Made by a program: the position numbers and the translations under genes. Of a stretch of DNA of 64,000 nt, positions 36,651 through 44,737 are shown piece by piece. Under the pieces are notes generated by a model. It saw only the letters and a list, made by a program, of their open reading frames with translations, was not told the origin of the DNA and made no database searches. Numbering within the stretch: the first letter of the stretch is position 1; the number at the start of each line of letters is the position of its first letter. Source of the DNA: Massilia sp. CFBP 13721 (lineage in GTDB: Bacteria; Pseudomonadota; Gammaproteobacteria; Burkholderiales; Burkholderiaceae_D). The DNA lies in contig NZ_JACYUY010000013.1 in NCBI RefSeq assembly GCF_014842025.1, positions 68,982 to 132,981 of the forward strand, in the 5' to 3' direction.

Positions 36651-37228
36651 GCGCGCGCCTGCGCCTGGCGACGTGGCACGCCAAGGTGGGCGGCGTCGGT
36701 GCCGATGCCGGGATGCGCGACTGGCTGACAACACCGGGTTCACTGACGGCGCGCCTGGTGGAGAGCAGCGCCACGTTCCGCGTGCGCCGCTTGCACCAGA
36801 AGAGCGCGACCTGTGCCTTCGAAGAAACGGCGCCGCTGGGCCTGGCGCGGCGCGCGCGGGTCTGGGAGCGCGAGGTTTTGCTCTGCTGCGACGGCGTGCC
36901 CGTGGTCTTCGGCCACACCGTCGTGCCGATGGCGGCCACGGCAAGCGACTGGCCATTGTTTTCGGCGCTGGGCGAACGGTCGCTCGGCACCACCCTGTTT
37001 TATGACCCGAAAGTGAAGCGCGGGCCGCTCGAATTTGCCCGCCTGCGCACTGGCCACCCGCTGCTGGCAAGCGTACGCGCCGCCTTGGGCGGGGAGCTCG
37101 ACGGGCACGAATTCCACGCGCGGCGCTGTGTCTATCGCCGCCATCGAGGCTTGCTGATGGTCACCGAGATATTTTTGCCGGCGGTACTCAACCTGACGGC
37201 AACCGCAACAATAAAGATAGCGAAATAA
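36605..37228 (+). CDS. ubiC: Chorismate--pyruvate lyase
   Basis: Converts chorismate to 4-hydroxybenzoate and pyruvate, the first committed step of ubiquinone synthesis. Recognisable segments are DWLTTPGSLTARLVE, the central EREVLLCCDGVPVVFGHTVVP and the C-terminal CVYRRHRGLLMVTEIFLPA. The latter holds the expected active-site Glu, and the GSLTARL region holds an active-site Arg. The longest frame starts at TTG 36605, 46 bp inside the preceding hydrolase gene. The family start normally lies ~15-30 residues before DWLT, so a later non-ATG start near 36,630-36,670 cannot be excluded. No strong ribosome-binding site marks the choice. It is followed 1 bp later by the RNB gene. Confidence 0.88.
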   Translation: MPAARRLVAREGGIVGARLRLATWHAKVGGVGADAGMRDWLTTPGSLTARLVESSATFRVRRLHQKSATCAFEETAPLGLARRARVWEREVLLCCDGVPVVFGHTVVPMAATASDWPLFSALGERSLGTTLFYDPKVKRGPLEFARLRTGHPLLASVRAALGGELDGHEFHARRCVYRRHRGLLMVTEIFLPAVLNLTATATIKIAK

Positions 37229-37229
37229 C

Positions 37230-39272
37230 ATGAACGTATTTTTTGAAGAATCAGGCGACTTCAAGGTTGGCTCGGTGTTGTCGACCGCCGGCGAAGCCTA
37301 TCAAGTGGAATTGGCCAGCGGAAAACGCAGCAAGGTCAAGATCAAGGATGTCTTGCTGCAATACGAAAAGCCGGCGCCGGAAGTGCTGCTCGACGAAGCG
37401 AAAGGCATCGCCGCCGAAGTCGACCTCGACTTCCTGTGGGAAGTGGCCGGCCAGGAAGAGTTCGGCTTTGCCGAGCTGGGCGCCGAGTATTTCGGCCACG
37501 CGCCGCTGCCCGCCGAGGCCGCCGGCCTGGTGCTGGCGCTGCACAATGCCCCGATCTATTTCTACAAGAAGGGACGCGGACGCTACAAGGCCGCCCCCGA
37601 GCAATCGCTGCGCGCAGCCCAGGCCGGCATCGAAAAGAAAAAACAGCAGGCACTGATCCAGGCCGGCTATGTCGACGAGCTGAAAGCGGGCACCCTGCCG
37701 GCGGCGATGCAGCCGATCGTCGCCCAATTGCTGTTCAAGCCGGACAAGAACACGATCGAATACAAGGCGCTGGAAGCGGCGGCCAACGAGTTGCAGACGA
37801 CCATGCCACGCCTGATGCTGGCGACGGAGGGCGTCGCCTCGCCCAAAGAGCTGCACATGGGGCGTTTCCTGTTCGAGAACTTCCCGCGCGGCGCCGGTTT
37901 CCAGCCGGTTGCGGTGCCGAGCGCGCCGACGGCGCTGCCGCTGGCGAATGTCGCCGCCTTCTCGATCGACGACGTCACCACCACCGAGATCGACGATGCT
38001 TTCTCGGTCGAGCAACTGGCAGACGGCAACGTGCGCGTCGGCATCCACATCGCTGCGCCGGGGCTCGCCATCAAGCCGGACGACGAGATCGACAAGATCG
38101 CGCGCAGCCGCATGTCGACCGTGTATATGCCGGGCGACAAGATCACCATGCTGCCGGATGAAGTGGTGAACGCTTTTACGCTGGCCGAAGGGAATACCTG
38201 CCCGGCACTGTCGCTGTACGCGACCCTGAACCCGGCGGATTGGTCGACGATTTCGACCACGACGCGCGCCGAGCTGGTGCCGATCCAGAGCAACCTGCGC
38301 CACAACGACCTCGACGAACTGGTCAACGAGGAAACGCTGGAAAACGGAGAAGGCGAGTATCCGCACAAGGCCGAGCTGGGGCTGCTGTGGAAATGGGCCT
38401 TGAAGCTGGAAGCCGGGCGCATGGTCAAGCGCGAAGCGTTCGGCCTGAAGCCGGAACAGGGCAACCGCGTCGATTTTAACTTTTATGTCGAGGACGACGT
38501 GGTCTCGATCGTGCGCCGCAAGCGTGGCGCGCCGCTGGATAAAATCGTTGCCGAGCTGATGATTTTCGCCAACAGTACCTGGGGCAAGCTGCTGCACGAC
38601 TCGGGCGTGCCGGGCATCTACCGTTCGCAAGGCGCCGGCAGCGGCGCCGGCTGGGCGGCAAAAATGCAGGTGCGCATGGTCACGCACGCGGCGCCGCACC
38701 AGGGTCTCGGTGTCGATCAATATGCCTGGAGCACCTCACCGCTGCGCCGCTACACCGACCTGGTCAACCAGTGGCAGATCATCGCCTGCGCCGAGCACGG
38801 CGTGACGGCGCCGCTGGTGGCCCCGTTCAAGCCGCGCGACGCGACGCTGTTCTCGATCGTCTCGGCCTTCGACGCCGCCTATGCCGCCTATAACGACTTC
38901 CAGCAGACGATGGAACGCTATTGGTGCCTGCGCTGGCTGGGGCAGGAACAGGTCAAGCAGGCCGATGCCGTCGTCCTGAAAGACGACGTGCTGCGCCTGG
39001 CGGACGTGCCGCTGGTGATCCGCCTGGCCGGCATGCCGCAGGTCGCGCGCGGCACGCCGGTGCGCCTGGACATCGTGCGCTGGGACGAGGTCGACCTGTC
39101 GCTCGAAGCGCGCCTGCTCGAAGTCGTCGCGGCGCCGGGCGAGGCGTTGGCGCTGGAAGAGGAGGAGGGAGACGCTACGGACACCGGCGAGGCGGCAGTC
39201 GAGGAAGTGGTCGAGGCGGAAGGCGCGGTGGCGGCGGTCAGCACGGACGACGCGACCCCGGCCGGCGCCTGA
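37230..39272 (+). CDS. RNB-domain exoribonuclease (RNase II/R-like)
   Basis: Probable processive 3'-5' exoribonuclease. The catalytic RNB domain carries the metal-binding block SIDDVTTTEIDDA (residues 245-257), RMSTVYMPGDKITMLPDE, and the late active-site motif STSPLRRYTDLVNQWQ. The first ~230 residues do not show the clear cold-shock domains of RNase R. The C-terminus ends in a short beta-rich segment and an acidic Glu/Ala/Val tail instead of a clear S1 domain plus basic tail. It therefore belongs to the shorter RNB-domain ribonuclease group found in betaproteobacteria, and I do not assign rnb or rnr. It follows ubiC by 1 bp and may be co-transcribed with it. Confidence 0.88.
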   Translation: MNVFFEESGDFKVGSVLSTAGEAYQVELASGKRSKVKIKDVLLQYEKPAPEVLLDEAKGIAAEVDLDFLWEVAGQEEFGFAELGAEYFGHAPLPAEAAGLVLALHNAPIYFYKKGRGRYKAAPEQSLRAAQAGIEKKKQQALIQAGYVDELKAGTLPAAMQPIVAQLLFKPDKNTIEYKALEAAANELQTTMPRLMLATEGVASPKELHMGRFLFENFPRGAGFQPVAVPSAPTALPLANVAAFSIDDVTTTEIDDAFSVEQLADGNVRVGIHIAAPGLAIKPDDEIDKIARSRMSTVYMPGDKITMLPDEVVNAFTLAEGNTCPALSLYATLNPADWSTISTTTRAELVPIQSNLRHNDLDELVNEETLENGEGEYPHKAELGLLWKWALKLEAGRMVKREAFGLKPEQGNRVDFNFYVEDDVVSIVRRKRGAPLDKIVAELMIFANSTWGKLLHDSGVPGIYRSQGAGSGAGWAAKMQVRMVTHAAPHQGLGVDQYAWSTSPLRRYTDLVNQWQIIACAEHGVTAPLVAPFKPRDATLFSIVSAFDAAYAAYNDFQQTMERYWCLRWLGQEQVKQADAVVLKDDVLRLADVPLVIRLAGMPQVARGTPVRLDIVRWDEVDLSLEARLLEVVAAPGEALALEEEEGDATDTGEAAVEEVVEAEGAVAAVSTDDATPAGA

Positions 39273-39274
39273 CC

Positions 39275-39565
39275 ATGAACCCTGCCGCGCCATCGGCCCG
39301 CAAAATGCACCGCTCCATCCGCACCGCCGTGCTTGCCGCAGCCCTGCTGATCCTGGGCTACTGGGCGATCTTCGCCTGGATGGTGTACCGTTCGCCGCTG
39401 CCCTACGAGGCGATCGATCTCGACCATGACGGATCGGTCAGTTTCAGCGAGGCCGATTACGTGTCTTCGTTCGGCATGCGCACGATTTACCGGCAGGGCG
39501 AACAGTGCGTCGAGTATTTTTCGCAGAAGGATGGGCACGCGCTGAAACTCGTCTGCCCGCATTAA
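39275..39565 (+). CDS. Small membrane protein with an EF-hand-like loop
   Basis: A 96-residue protein beginning at ATG 39275, 2 bp after the RNB gene stop. A basic N-terminus precedes one transmembrane helix (about residues 17-38). The short outer domain contains a textbook 12-residue EF-hand loop, D48-x-D50-x-D52-G53-x-V55-x-x-x-E59, which suggests calcium binding on the periplasmic side. Two Cys residues (79 and 94) could form a disulfide. I do not recognise a named family. Only one EF-hand loop is present, whereas canonical EF-hands usually pair, so it may dimerise or use the loop in a dockerin-like way. Confidence 0.7.
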   Translation: MNPAAPSARKMHRSIRTAVLAAALLILGYWAIFAWMVYRSPLPYEAIDLDHDGSVSFSEADYVSSFGMRTIYRQGEQCVEYFSQKDGHALKLVCPH

Positions 39566-39581
39566 GACCGTTAGCTGTCGT

Positions 39582-39619
39582 GCACCGTAGGGTGGACTCG
39601 GGAGTCCACCCTACGGTGC
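39582..39619. repeat. Palindromic intergenic repeat, copy B (short form)
   Basis: Perfect 18-bp inverted arms, GCACCGTAGGGTGGACTC (39582-39599) and its complement (39602-39619), are separated by only two bases. The arms contain the GTAGGGTGG/CCACCCTAC ends shared with the other copies, but the inner ACGCGTGGGC section is missing, so it looks like an internally deleted form. It lies between the EF-hand gene and the TonB-family gene, both on the plus strand. Confidence 0.8.
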
Positions 39620-39748
39620 TACGATTTTCCAGCGCCAACGATCTCACCCGTTGCCGCAGCACCACCAAGGTCCGCAGACATCCCACAGCGCCTTCCGGCA
39701 CGGTAGAATGCTTGAATTCCCAGATTCAACAGCCGTCCGGCCGCCCGC

Positions 39749-40630
39749 GTGAAGTATTCCCGAGAAAACCGTCCCCTCATGATTGCCCTGGCCGCTTCGG
39801 TGGCGGCGCATGCGGTCCTGCTCGCCATCCGTTTCGTGGCGCCCGATGCCTTGCGCTTCGAGCCGGCCGATCCGGGGCTGGAAGTCATCCTCGTCAACGC
39901 CAAGCACGCCAAGGCGCCGGTGAAAGCCGAGGCGCTGGCGCAGGCCAACCTCGAAGGCGGCGGCATGGCCGAGGCCGGCCGCTCCAAATCGCCCTTGCCC
40001 GACCTGCGCAAGAACGAGAATGGCGACAGCATCAAGGCGCTGCAAAAGCGCATCGTTGAACTTGAGCAATTGCAGCAGAACGTGCTCTCGCGCGTGCAGA
40101 AATCCAGTTTTAAAACTGCGCCCGTCACCGACAACGACAAGCCCGATCCGACCCGCACCGGCGCCGACGAAGTCGACACCACGCGCCAGATCGCGCGCAT
40201 GACGGCCGAGATCACGCAGACGATCGAAGACCAGAACAAGCGTCCGAAGCGCACCCACATTTCGCCGAGCACGCGCCAGGTCGGCTATGCGCTGTACTAC
40301 AAGGCGATGCAAAAGCAGGTGGAAGAAGTCGGCACGCTGAATTTCCCTCAGCAAAACGGCAAGAAACTCTACGGCGAACTGGTCATCTCGATCCCGGTGT
40401 TCCAGGACGGCAGCCTGTACCAGAAAGAGGGCGGGCCGCGCGTCGAGCGTTCGTCCGGCAATCCGGCGCTGGACAAGGCGGCGCTCGAGATCGTACGCCG
40501 CGCCGCGCCCTTCGGCGCCTTTCCGCAAAACATGCGCACGGCCGGCAAGGACGATTTATGGATCGTGATCACCCGGTTTACGTTTACCCGAGAAGAAAAA
40601 GTGAAGGCCGAACTCCAGGAGCAGGCATGA
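39749..40630 (+). CDS. TonB-family protein (TonB C-terminal domain)
   Basis: A 293-residue inner-membrane protein. A short cytoplasmic N-terminus precedes one transmembrane helix (about residues 10-30). A long periplasmic region follows with a probable coiled coil (KALQKRIVELEQLQQNVLSRVQ) and a C-terminal TonB-like domain with GELVISIPVFQDGSL, SSGNPALDKAALEIVRRAAPF and LWIVITRFTF. TonB couples the proton-motive force to outer-membrane transporters. This copy lacks the usual long Pro-Glu/Pro-Lys spacer and has no exbB/exbD beside it. It may therefore serve a special role, such as envelope assembly. The start is GTG 39749. Its stop overlaps the aroE ATG by 4 bp, so the two are coupled. Confidence 0.82.
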   Translation: MKYSRENRPLMIALAASVAAHAVLLAIRFVAPDALRFEPADPGLEVILVNAKHAKAPVKAEALAQANLEGGGMAEAGRSKSPLPDLRKNENGDSIKALQKRIVELEQLQQNVLSRVQKSSFKTAPVTDNDKPDPTRTGADEVDTTRQIARMTAEITQTIEDQNKRPKRTHISPSTRQVGYALYYKAMQKQVEEVGTLNFPQQNGKKLYGELVISIPVFQDGSLYQKEGGPRVERSSGNPALDKAALEIVRRAAPFGAFPQNMRTAGKDDLWIVITRFTFTREEKVKAELQEQA

Positions 40631-41436
40631 CGGACCAGTATTGCGTGATCGGTAACCCGATCGCCCACAGTAAATCGCCCGAGATCCACCCGGTGTTCGC
40701 CGCCCAGACCGGGCAAGACCTCGCCTACGGACGCTGCCTGGCGCCGCTCGACGGTTTCGCCGCCACGGTGCGCGACCTGGTGGCGCAGGGGTACAAGGGC
40801 GCGAACGTTACGGTGCCGTTCAAGATCGAGGCGGTCGCCGTGGCGACGCAGCTGACGGAGCGTGCGCGCGCCGCCGGCGCCGTGAATACCCTGAGTTTCA
40901 GGGATGGCGAGATCATCGGCGACAACACCGACGGCCCCGGCCTGGTGGCCGACATCCTGCGCAATGCCGGCGTGACGTTGGCCGACAAGCGGATTTTGCT
41001 GCTCGGCGCGGGCGGTGCGGCGCGTGGGATCATGCTGCCGTTTATCGAGCAGGGACCGCGTTCGATCCTGGTGGCGAACCGCACCCGCGCCACGGCGGAG
41101 AGCCTCGTTGCCAGGTTCAGCGGCCACGACGTCGAACTGGCGGTCGGCGGCTATGACGACATTGCGGGACCCTACGATATCGTCGTCAACGCCACCTCGA
41201 GCAGCCTGGCGGCCGAGATGCCGCCGGTGCCGGCTTCGGCTTTTGCCGAAGGAACACTGGCTTTGGATATCATGTACGGCAGCGCGCCATCGCCGTTCAT
41301 GGTGTTTGCCAGCGCGCAGGGCGCCGGGACGCGCGACGGGCTGGGCATGCTGGTCGAGCAGGCGGCCGAGGCCTTCCTGGTCTGGCGCGGCGTGCGGCCG
41401 GAGACGCGTGCTGTTTTTACCAAACTACGACCATAA
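40627..41436 (+). CDS. aroE: Shikimate dehydrogenase
   Basis: Reduces 3-dehydroshikimate to shikimate with NADPH. The 269-residue protein has the N-terminal substrate site GNPIAHSKSPEIHP, the catalytic Lys in GANVTVPFKIEA, NTLSF and GDNTDGPGLVADI, and a Rossmann NADPH loop LLLGAGGAARGIM. The later NRTRATAESL holds the phosphate-binding Arg, and a GMLVEQAAEAFLVWRG motif closes the protein. The start at ATG 40627 overlaps the preceding stop; a longer in-frame start at 40558 would add non-conserved residues inside the TonB-family gene. It is followed 12 bp later by mtgA, a gene pair common in betaproteobacteria. Confidence 0.97.
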   Translation: MTDQYCVIGNPIAHSKSPEIHPVFAAQTGQDLAYGRCLAPLDGFAATVRDLVAQGYKGANVTVPFKIEAVAVATQLTERARAAGAVNTLSFRDGEIIGDNTDGPGLVADILRNAGVTLADKRILLLGAGGAARGIMLPFIEQGPRSILVANRTRATAESLVARFSGHDVELAVGGYDDIAGPYDIVVNATSSSLAAEMPPVPASAFAEGTLALDIMYGSAPSPFMVFASAQGAGTRDGLGMLVEQAAEAFLVWRGVRPETRAVFTKLRP

Positions 41437-41448
41437 TTAAAAGAACAA

Positions 41449-42177
41449 ATGGCTAAACGAGGCAATGCGGCAGGGGCGGTTAAACAAGGCGGCCGGCGCT
41501 GGATCAAATGGATTTTCCTGGGGCCGATCCTGGCCGTATTCCTGCTCCAGCTGTATTTCTTCGTGCAAGTCTGCTGGTTCGTGTATTTCAACCCGAGTTC
41601 GACCAGCTTCATGCGCCAGCAATTGTCCGAACTGCGCGACAAGAACCCGAATGCGCAGCTCAAGCACGAATGGGTACCGTACGAACGCATTTCTAACAAT
41701 CTCAAGCGCGCGGTGGTTGCCTCGGAAGACGCGAATTTCGCCGATCACCCGGGCGTCGACTTCGAAGCGCTCGAAAAGGCCTACGACCGCAACAACCGCA
41801 AGCACAAGGTCGTCGGCGGCGGCTCGACCATCACCCAGCAGCTGGCCAAGAACCTGTTCCTGTCGGGCTCGCGCAGCTACCTGCGCAAGGGGCAGGAGAT
41901 GATCATCGCTTTCATGCTGGAAACGGTGATGAGCAAGCGGCGCATTTTGGAGGTCTATCTCAACGTGGTCGAGTTCGGACGCGGCGTGTTCGGCGCCGAA
42001 GCAGCCGCGCGCTATTACTTCCGCGTGCCGGCCGCCAAGCTGGCGCCGGCCCAGGCCGCGCGCCTGGCCGTGATGCTGCCGAATCCGCGCTACTACGACC
42101 GCAACCGCAGCACGAATTACCTGGTCAAGCGCACCAGCCTGATCCAGCGGCGCATGGGCTCGGCCGAGCTGCCCTGA
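41449..42177 (+). CDS. mtgA: Monofunctional peptidoglycan glycosyltransferase
   Basis: Polymerises lipid II into glycan strands at the outer face of the inner membrane. The 242-residue protein has one N-terminal transmembrane anchor (about residues 19-45) and a GT51 domain. The catalytic Glu93 lies in ASEDANFADHPGVDF, followed by GGGSTITQQLAKNLFL, the RKGQEMIIAFMLE segment and LEVYLNVVEFGRGVFGAEAAARYYF. There is no transpeptidase domain, as expected. It is 12 bp downstream of aroE with an A-rich AAAGAAC leader. Confidence 0.97.
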   Translation: MAKRGNAAGAVKQGGRRWIKWIFLGPILAVFLLQLYFFVQVCWFVYFNPSSTSFMRQQLSELRDKNPNAQLKHEWVPYERISNNLKRAVVASEDANFADHPGVDFEALEKAYDRNNRKHKVVGGGSTITQQLAKNLFLSGSRSYLRKGQEMIIAFMLETVMSKRRILEVYLNVVEFGRGVFGAEAAARYYFRVPAAKLAPAQAARLAVMLPNPRYYDRNRSTNYLVKRTSLIQRRMGSAELP

Positions 42178-42194
42178 GCGCCCATCTCGCAATT

Positions 42195-42238
42195 CGCTGA
42201 AAAACAGCGTAATGCCCCGCGAAACTGTTGTTTCGGGG
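42195..42238. other. Two short hairpins between mtgA and corA
   Basis: CGCTG and CAGCG (42195-42199 and 42205-42209) form a small hairpin. CCCCGCGAAAC pairs with GTTTCGGGG (42215-42225 and 42230-42238) with one bulged C. There is no T tract. They could weakly terminate aroE-mtgA transcription or fold in the corA leader. I do not see a Mg-responsive M-box. Confidence 0.3.
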
Positions 42239-42299
42239 TGGCCGCGCACGGGGCTAACGGGTACACTTGCGACAGTTTTGATTCCGGCCGAGAAAGCGC

Positions 42300-43274
42300 A
42301 TGATCAACGTATTTGTCCTACAAAATGGCCGGCTGAACCAGGTCCCCATCGCTTCCCGCGCCGACCTGGAGAATGCCACGCCTGTCTGGGTCGATCTGAC
42401 CGATCCGGATGACGACGAACGCGCGTGGGTCAAGACGATTTATGGGGTGACACTGCCGGGCGAAGACGAGGTGTCGGACATCGAAGCTTCGGCCCGCTAC
42501 TACGAAGCCGAAAACGGCGACCTGCACCTGCGCACCGACTTCCTGCTCGAAGAAGAGGATGGCCCGTCGCGCGTGGTGACGGTTGCCTTCATCCTGTCGG
42601 GCAAGATGCTGTTCTCGATGCACAACGACGACTTGCCGGTGTTCCGCCTGGTGCGCATGCGCGCCCGTTCGCGGCCCGGTTCGATCGCCGACTACATGGA
42701 CGTGCTGCTCGACCTGTACGCGACCGATGCCGAATACTCGGCGGACGCGTTGGAGGGCATCTACGAAAGCCTGGAAGAAGTCAGCACGCGCGTGCTGCAA
42801 AAGGAATTCACCGACCAGGACGCGGCCGCCGCGCTGAATGCGATCGCGCACGAGGAAGACTTGAATGGCCGCATCCGCCGCAACATGATGGACACCCGGC
42901 GCGCCGTCAGCTTCCTGATGCGCGGACGCCTGCTGAATTCGGAACAGTTCGACGACGCGCGCCAGATCTTGCGCGACATCGAATCGCTGGACGGCCATAC
43001 GTCCTTCCTGTTCGACAAGGTTAACTTCCTGATGGATGCGACCGTCGGTTTTATTAACATCAACCAGAACAAGATCATCAAGATCTTCTCGGTGGCCTCG
43101 GTCGCCTTCCTGCCGCCGACGCTGATCGCCAGCATCTACGGCATGAACTTCCACAAATGGTTCCCGGAGCTGGACTGGACCTTCGGTTATCCGTTCGCAT
43201 TGGGGCTGATGGTGGCGAGCGCGATTGCGCCGCTGTGGTATTTCAGGAAGCGGGGCTGGTTGAAGCTGGCGTGA
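42300..43274 (+). CDS. corA: CorA-family magnesium/cobalt transporter
   Basis: Pentameric Mg2+ (and Co2+/Ni2+) channel of the inner membrane. The 324-residue protein has an acidic cytoplasmic domain, a long helix with NFLMDATVGFININQNKIIKI-type stalk sequence, and two C-terminal transmembrane helices. The selectivity motif is YGMNF (GMN) after the first helix, and the C-terminus is basic (FRKRGWLKLA). It starts at ATG 42300, about 120 bp after mtgA, and probably has its own promoter. It is convergent with the secreted-protein gene downstream, with a palindromic repeat between them. Confidence 0.95.
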   Translation: MINVFVLQNGRLNQVPIASRADLENATPVWVDLTDPDDDERAWVKTIYGVTLPGEDEVSDIEASARYYEAENGDLHLRTDFLLEEEDGPSRVVTVAFILSGKMLFSMHNDDLPVFRLVRMRARSRPGSIADYMDVLLDLYATDAEYSADALEGIYESLEEVSTRVLQKEFTDQDAAAALNAIAHEEDLNGRIRRNMMDTRRAVSFLMRGRLLNSEQFDDARQILRDIESLDGHTSFLFDKVNFLMDATVGFININQNKIIKIFSVASVAFLPPTLIASIYGMNFHKWFPELDWTFGYPFALGLMVASAIAPLWYFRKRGWLKLA

Positions 43275-43285
43275 TCATGGGTACC

Positions 43286-43364
43286 GTAGGGTGGGCGCCC
43301 CGAGCCCACGCGGACGTGCGCGTCATGCAAGCGTAACGCGTGGGCACAGGGGCGCCCACCCTAC
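43286..43364. repeat. Palindromic intergenic repeat, copy C
   Basis: Perfect 15-bp outer arms, GTAGGGTGGGCGCCC (43286-43300) and complement (43350-43364), enclose inner arms GCCCACGCG (43304-43312) and CGCGTGGGC (43337-43345). The nested arrangement is the same as copy E. It lies between two convergent genes (corA and the secreted-protein gene). Confidence 0.85.
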
Positions 43365-43401
43365 TGAAACAAAATTTCATCGCATTGGCTTGAATGAAAT
43401 T

Positions 43402-43851
43402 TTATTTCACCACCACTGCGGTCATCGGTTCCCGAAACCCTTCACCGCCATCCTCGCAGCGCATCTTGCTGAGCACCTTGCCGCGCCGCGCGACGATGAC
43501 GCCGTCTTCGAATTCCGGCGCGCCGCCATCTTCCGAGCGCGCCACCTTGCTGTAGACCGTATAGGTATAAACACCGCGCTTGAATGCGACCGTGGTTTCG
43601 CCGCCGCCGATCAGCGGCACCGATTTCACGGTGAACGCCGCGCTCGCCTGGCGGCCGGGTTCAGGGTAGCTGAGTTCGAGTTTGCCGGGGCCGCCGAAAC
43701 GGTAGCTCAGCATGCCGCGGTCGCCGGCGGGGCGGCACAGCGAGACCATCTTGCCGCCGACATGGCAGGCGAACACGACGGGTTCATTTGGCGCGCACAG
43801 CGACGCGGCCTGCACCGGCGCGGCCGCGCAGCAAGCTGCCAGCAGGGCCAA
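43402..43851 (-). CDS. Small secreted protein of unknown function
   Basis: A 149-residue protein. From a TTG at 43851 it begins with a short hydrophobic signal-like segment ending in APVQAASLC. The mature part has Cys residues near each end and beta-rich sequence (MLSYRFGGPGKLELSYP, FKRGVYTYTVYSKV). I do not recognise the family. The TTG lies 1 bp after the stop of the GH19-like gene, with GGGGA ~7 bp upstream, so I favour it over an ATG at 43911 inside that gene, which would put 20 polar residues before the signal. Coupling to a cell-wall-type hydrolase suggests a periplasmic partner or immunity-like role, but that is speculation. Confidence 0.65.
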   Translation of the reverse strand: MALLAACCAAAPVQAASLCAPNEPVVFACHVGGKMVSLCRPAGDRGMLSYRFGGPGKLELSYPEPGRQASAAFTVKSVPLIGGGETTVAFKRGVYTYTVYSKVARSEDGGAPEFEDGVIVARRGKVLSKMRCEDGGEGFREPMTAVVVK

Positions 43852-43852
43852 T

Positions 43853-44653
43853 CTAGATCCCCAGGACTTTCTTGATTCTTGCAAGGCGTTCTCCACGGTC
43901 TTCCAGTCCATTCAAGCCACCATTGATGGCGCGCGTTACTTGCTCGAGATCGTCCTGGTCGGCAAGCGCGTTGACTGTACGCGCATCCCAGTAATAGAAA
44001 GCCGATTCGATGGCGTATTTGAGTTCGCTCATGAGCAGTTCGGGTTCGGCTAGAAAATCGCGCACGTCCGCCGGGCTGCGCGCATTGTGCACTTCCGTAA
44101 ACGCAGCGTAATTGCTTTTGCCGGTCAGCTGGATCAGGCCGCGTCCGCGGTAGCGGTAGCCGTCGCCCGAGGCTTCGTCGCCGTTGCCCAAGCGGTTCGC
44201 GTACACATACGACAGCAGGCGTTCGGGGTTGCCGGCGTAATTGTCCGCTTCCAGCCAGAGTTTCGGGCGCAGGCGCGCCGGCTGGCCATCGGAGCCGAGG
44301 CGGCAATCGTCGCCCGCGCGGTCGTACTGTGCGCGGCCGCCGCGGCAGCCGAAAATCTCGCGCATGCGCGGCGCCGAATAATTGCCATTTTCCTCAGCCG
44401 CCCGCAAGCCGCTCTCGTGCCCGATCTGCGCCAGAAAATGGGCCAGCCGCAGCGGCGTGCCGACCGCGTAGCGGCGCGCGTAATCGTTCAGGGCGTCGAC
44501 GATGCCGGCGTAATACGCATCGGGATTGGATGGGTCGGCCGCGCGCAGCAGCGCGACCGTGACCGCCGCCGGCCCCGATTGGGGCAGCGGCTGCTGCGAG
44601 CGCGGCACCCGCGAACGGGGCGCGCCGGGAGGGGAGCGTCGGAGTCGTGCCAT
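43853..44653 (-). CDS. GH19-like chitinase/peptidoglycan hydrolase
   Basis: A 266-residue glycoside hydrolase of the family-19 (chitinase/endolysin) type. It has the catalytic-region HESGLRAAEENGNYSAPRM (Glu80 and Glu87/88 the likely acids), GDGYRYRGRGLIQLTGKSNYAAF, and a late ITRAINGGLNGLEDR stretch. These are family hallmarks for cleaving beta-1,4 GlcNAc-containing polymers. No signal peptide is clear; the N-terminus is Arg/Pro-rich, so export may be holin-like, by another route, or absent. The start is uncertain: ATG 44653 is used here and ATG 44698 would add 15 residues. A 149-residue secreted protein follows 1 bp later. A phage-derived lysin is possible, though no other phage genes are nearby. 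Confidence 0.82.
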   Translation of the reverse strand: MARLRRSPPGAPRSRVPRSQQPLPQSGPAAVTVALLRAADPSNPDAYYAGIVDALNDYARRYAVGTPLRLAHFLAQIGHESGLRAAEENGNYSAPRMREIFGCRGGRAQYDRAGDDCRLGSDGQPARLRPKLWLEADNYAGNPERLLSYVYANRLGNGDEASGDGYRYRGRGLIQLTGKSNYAAFTEVHNARSPADVRDFLAEPELLMSELKYAIESAFYYWDARTVNALADQDDLEQVTRAINGGLNGLEDRGERLARIKKVLGI

Positions 44654-44737
44654 GGTCGGATCCAGCCGGAGTTGGATCCATGATGGCACAGGGTGCAAGC
44701 CGCGCCGCGTGCTCCGGCGCGCGTCGTTTGCTCTGCC

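Noticed and set aside
42195..42238. Magnesium riboswitch in the corA leader
   Set aside because: Only two small hairpins are present; the length and conserved elements of an M-box or similar riboswitch are absent.
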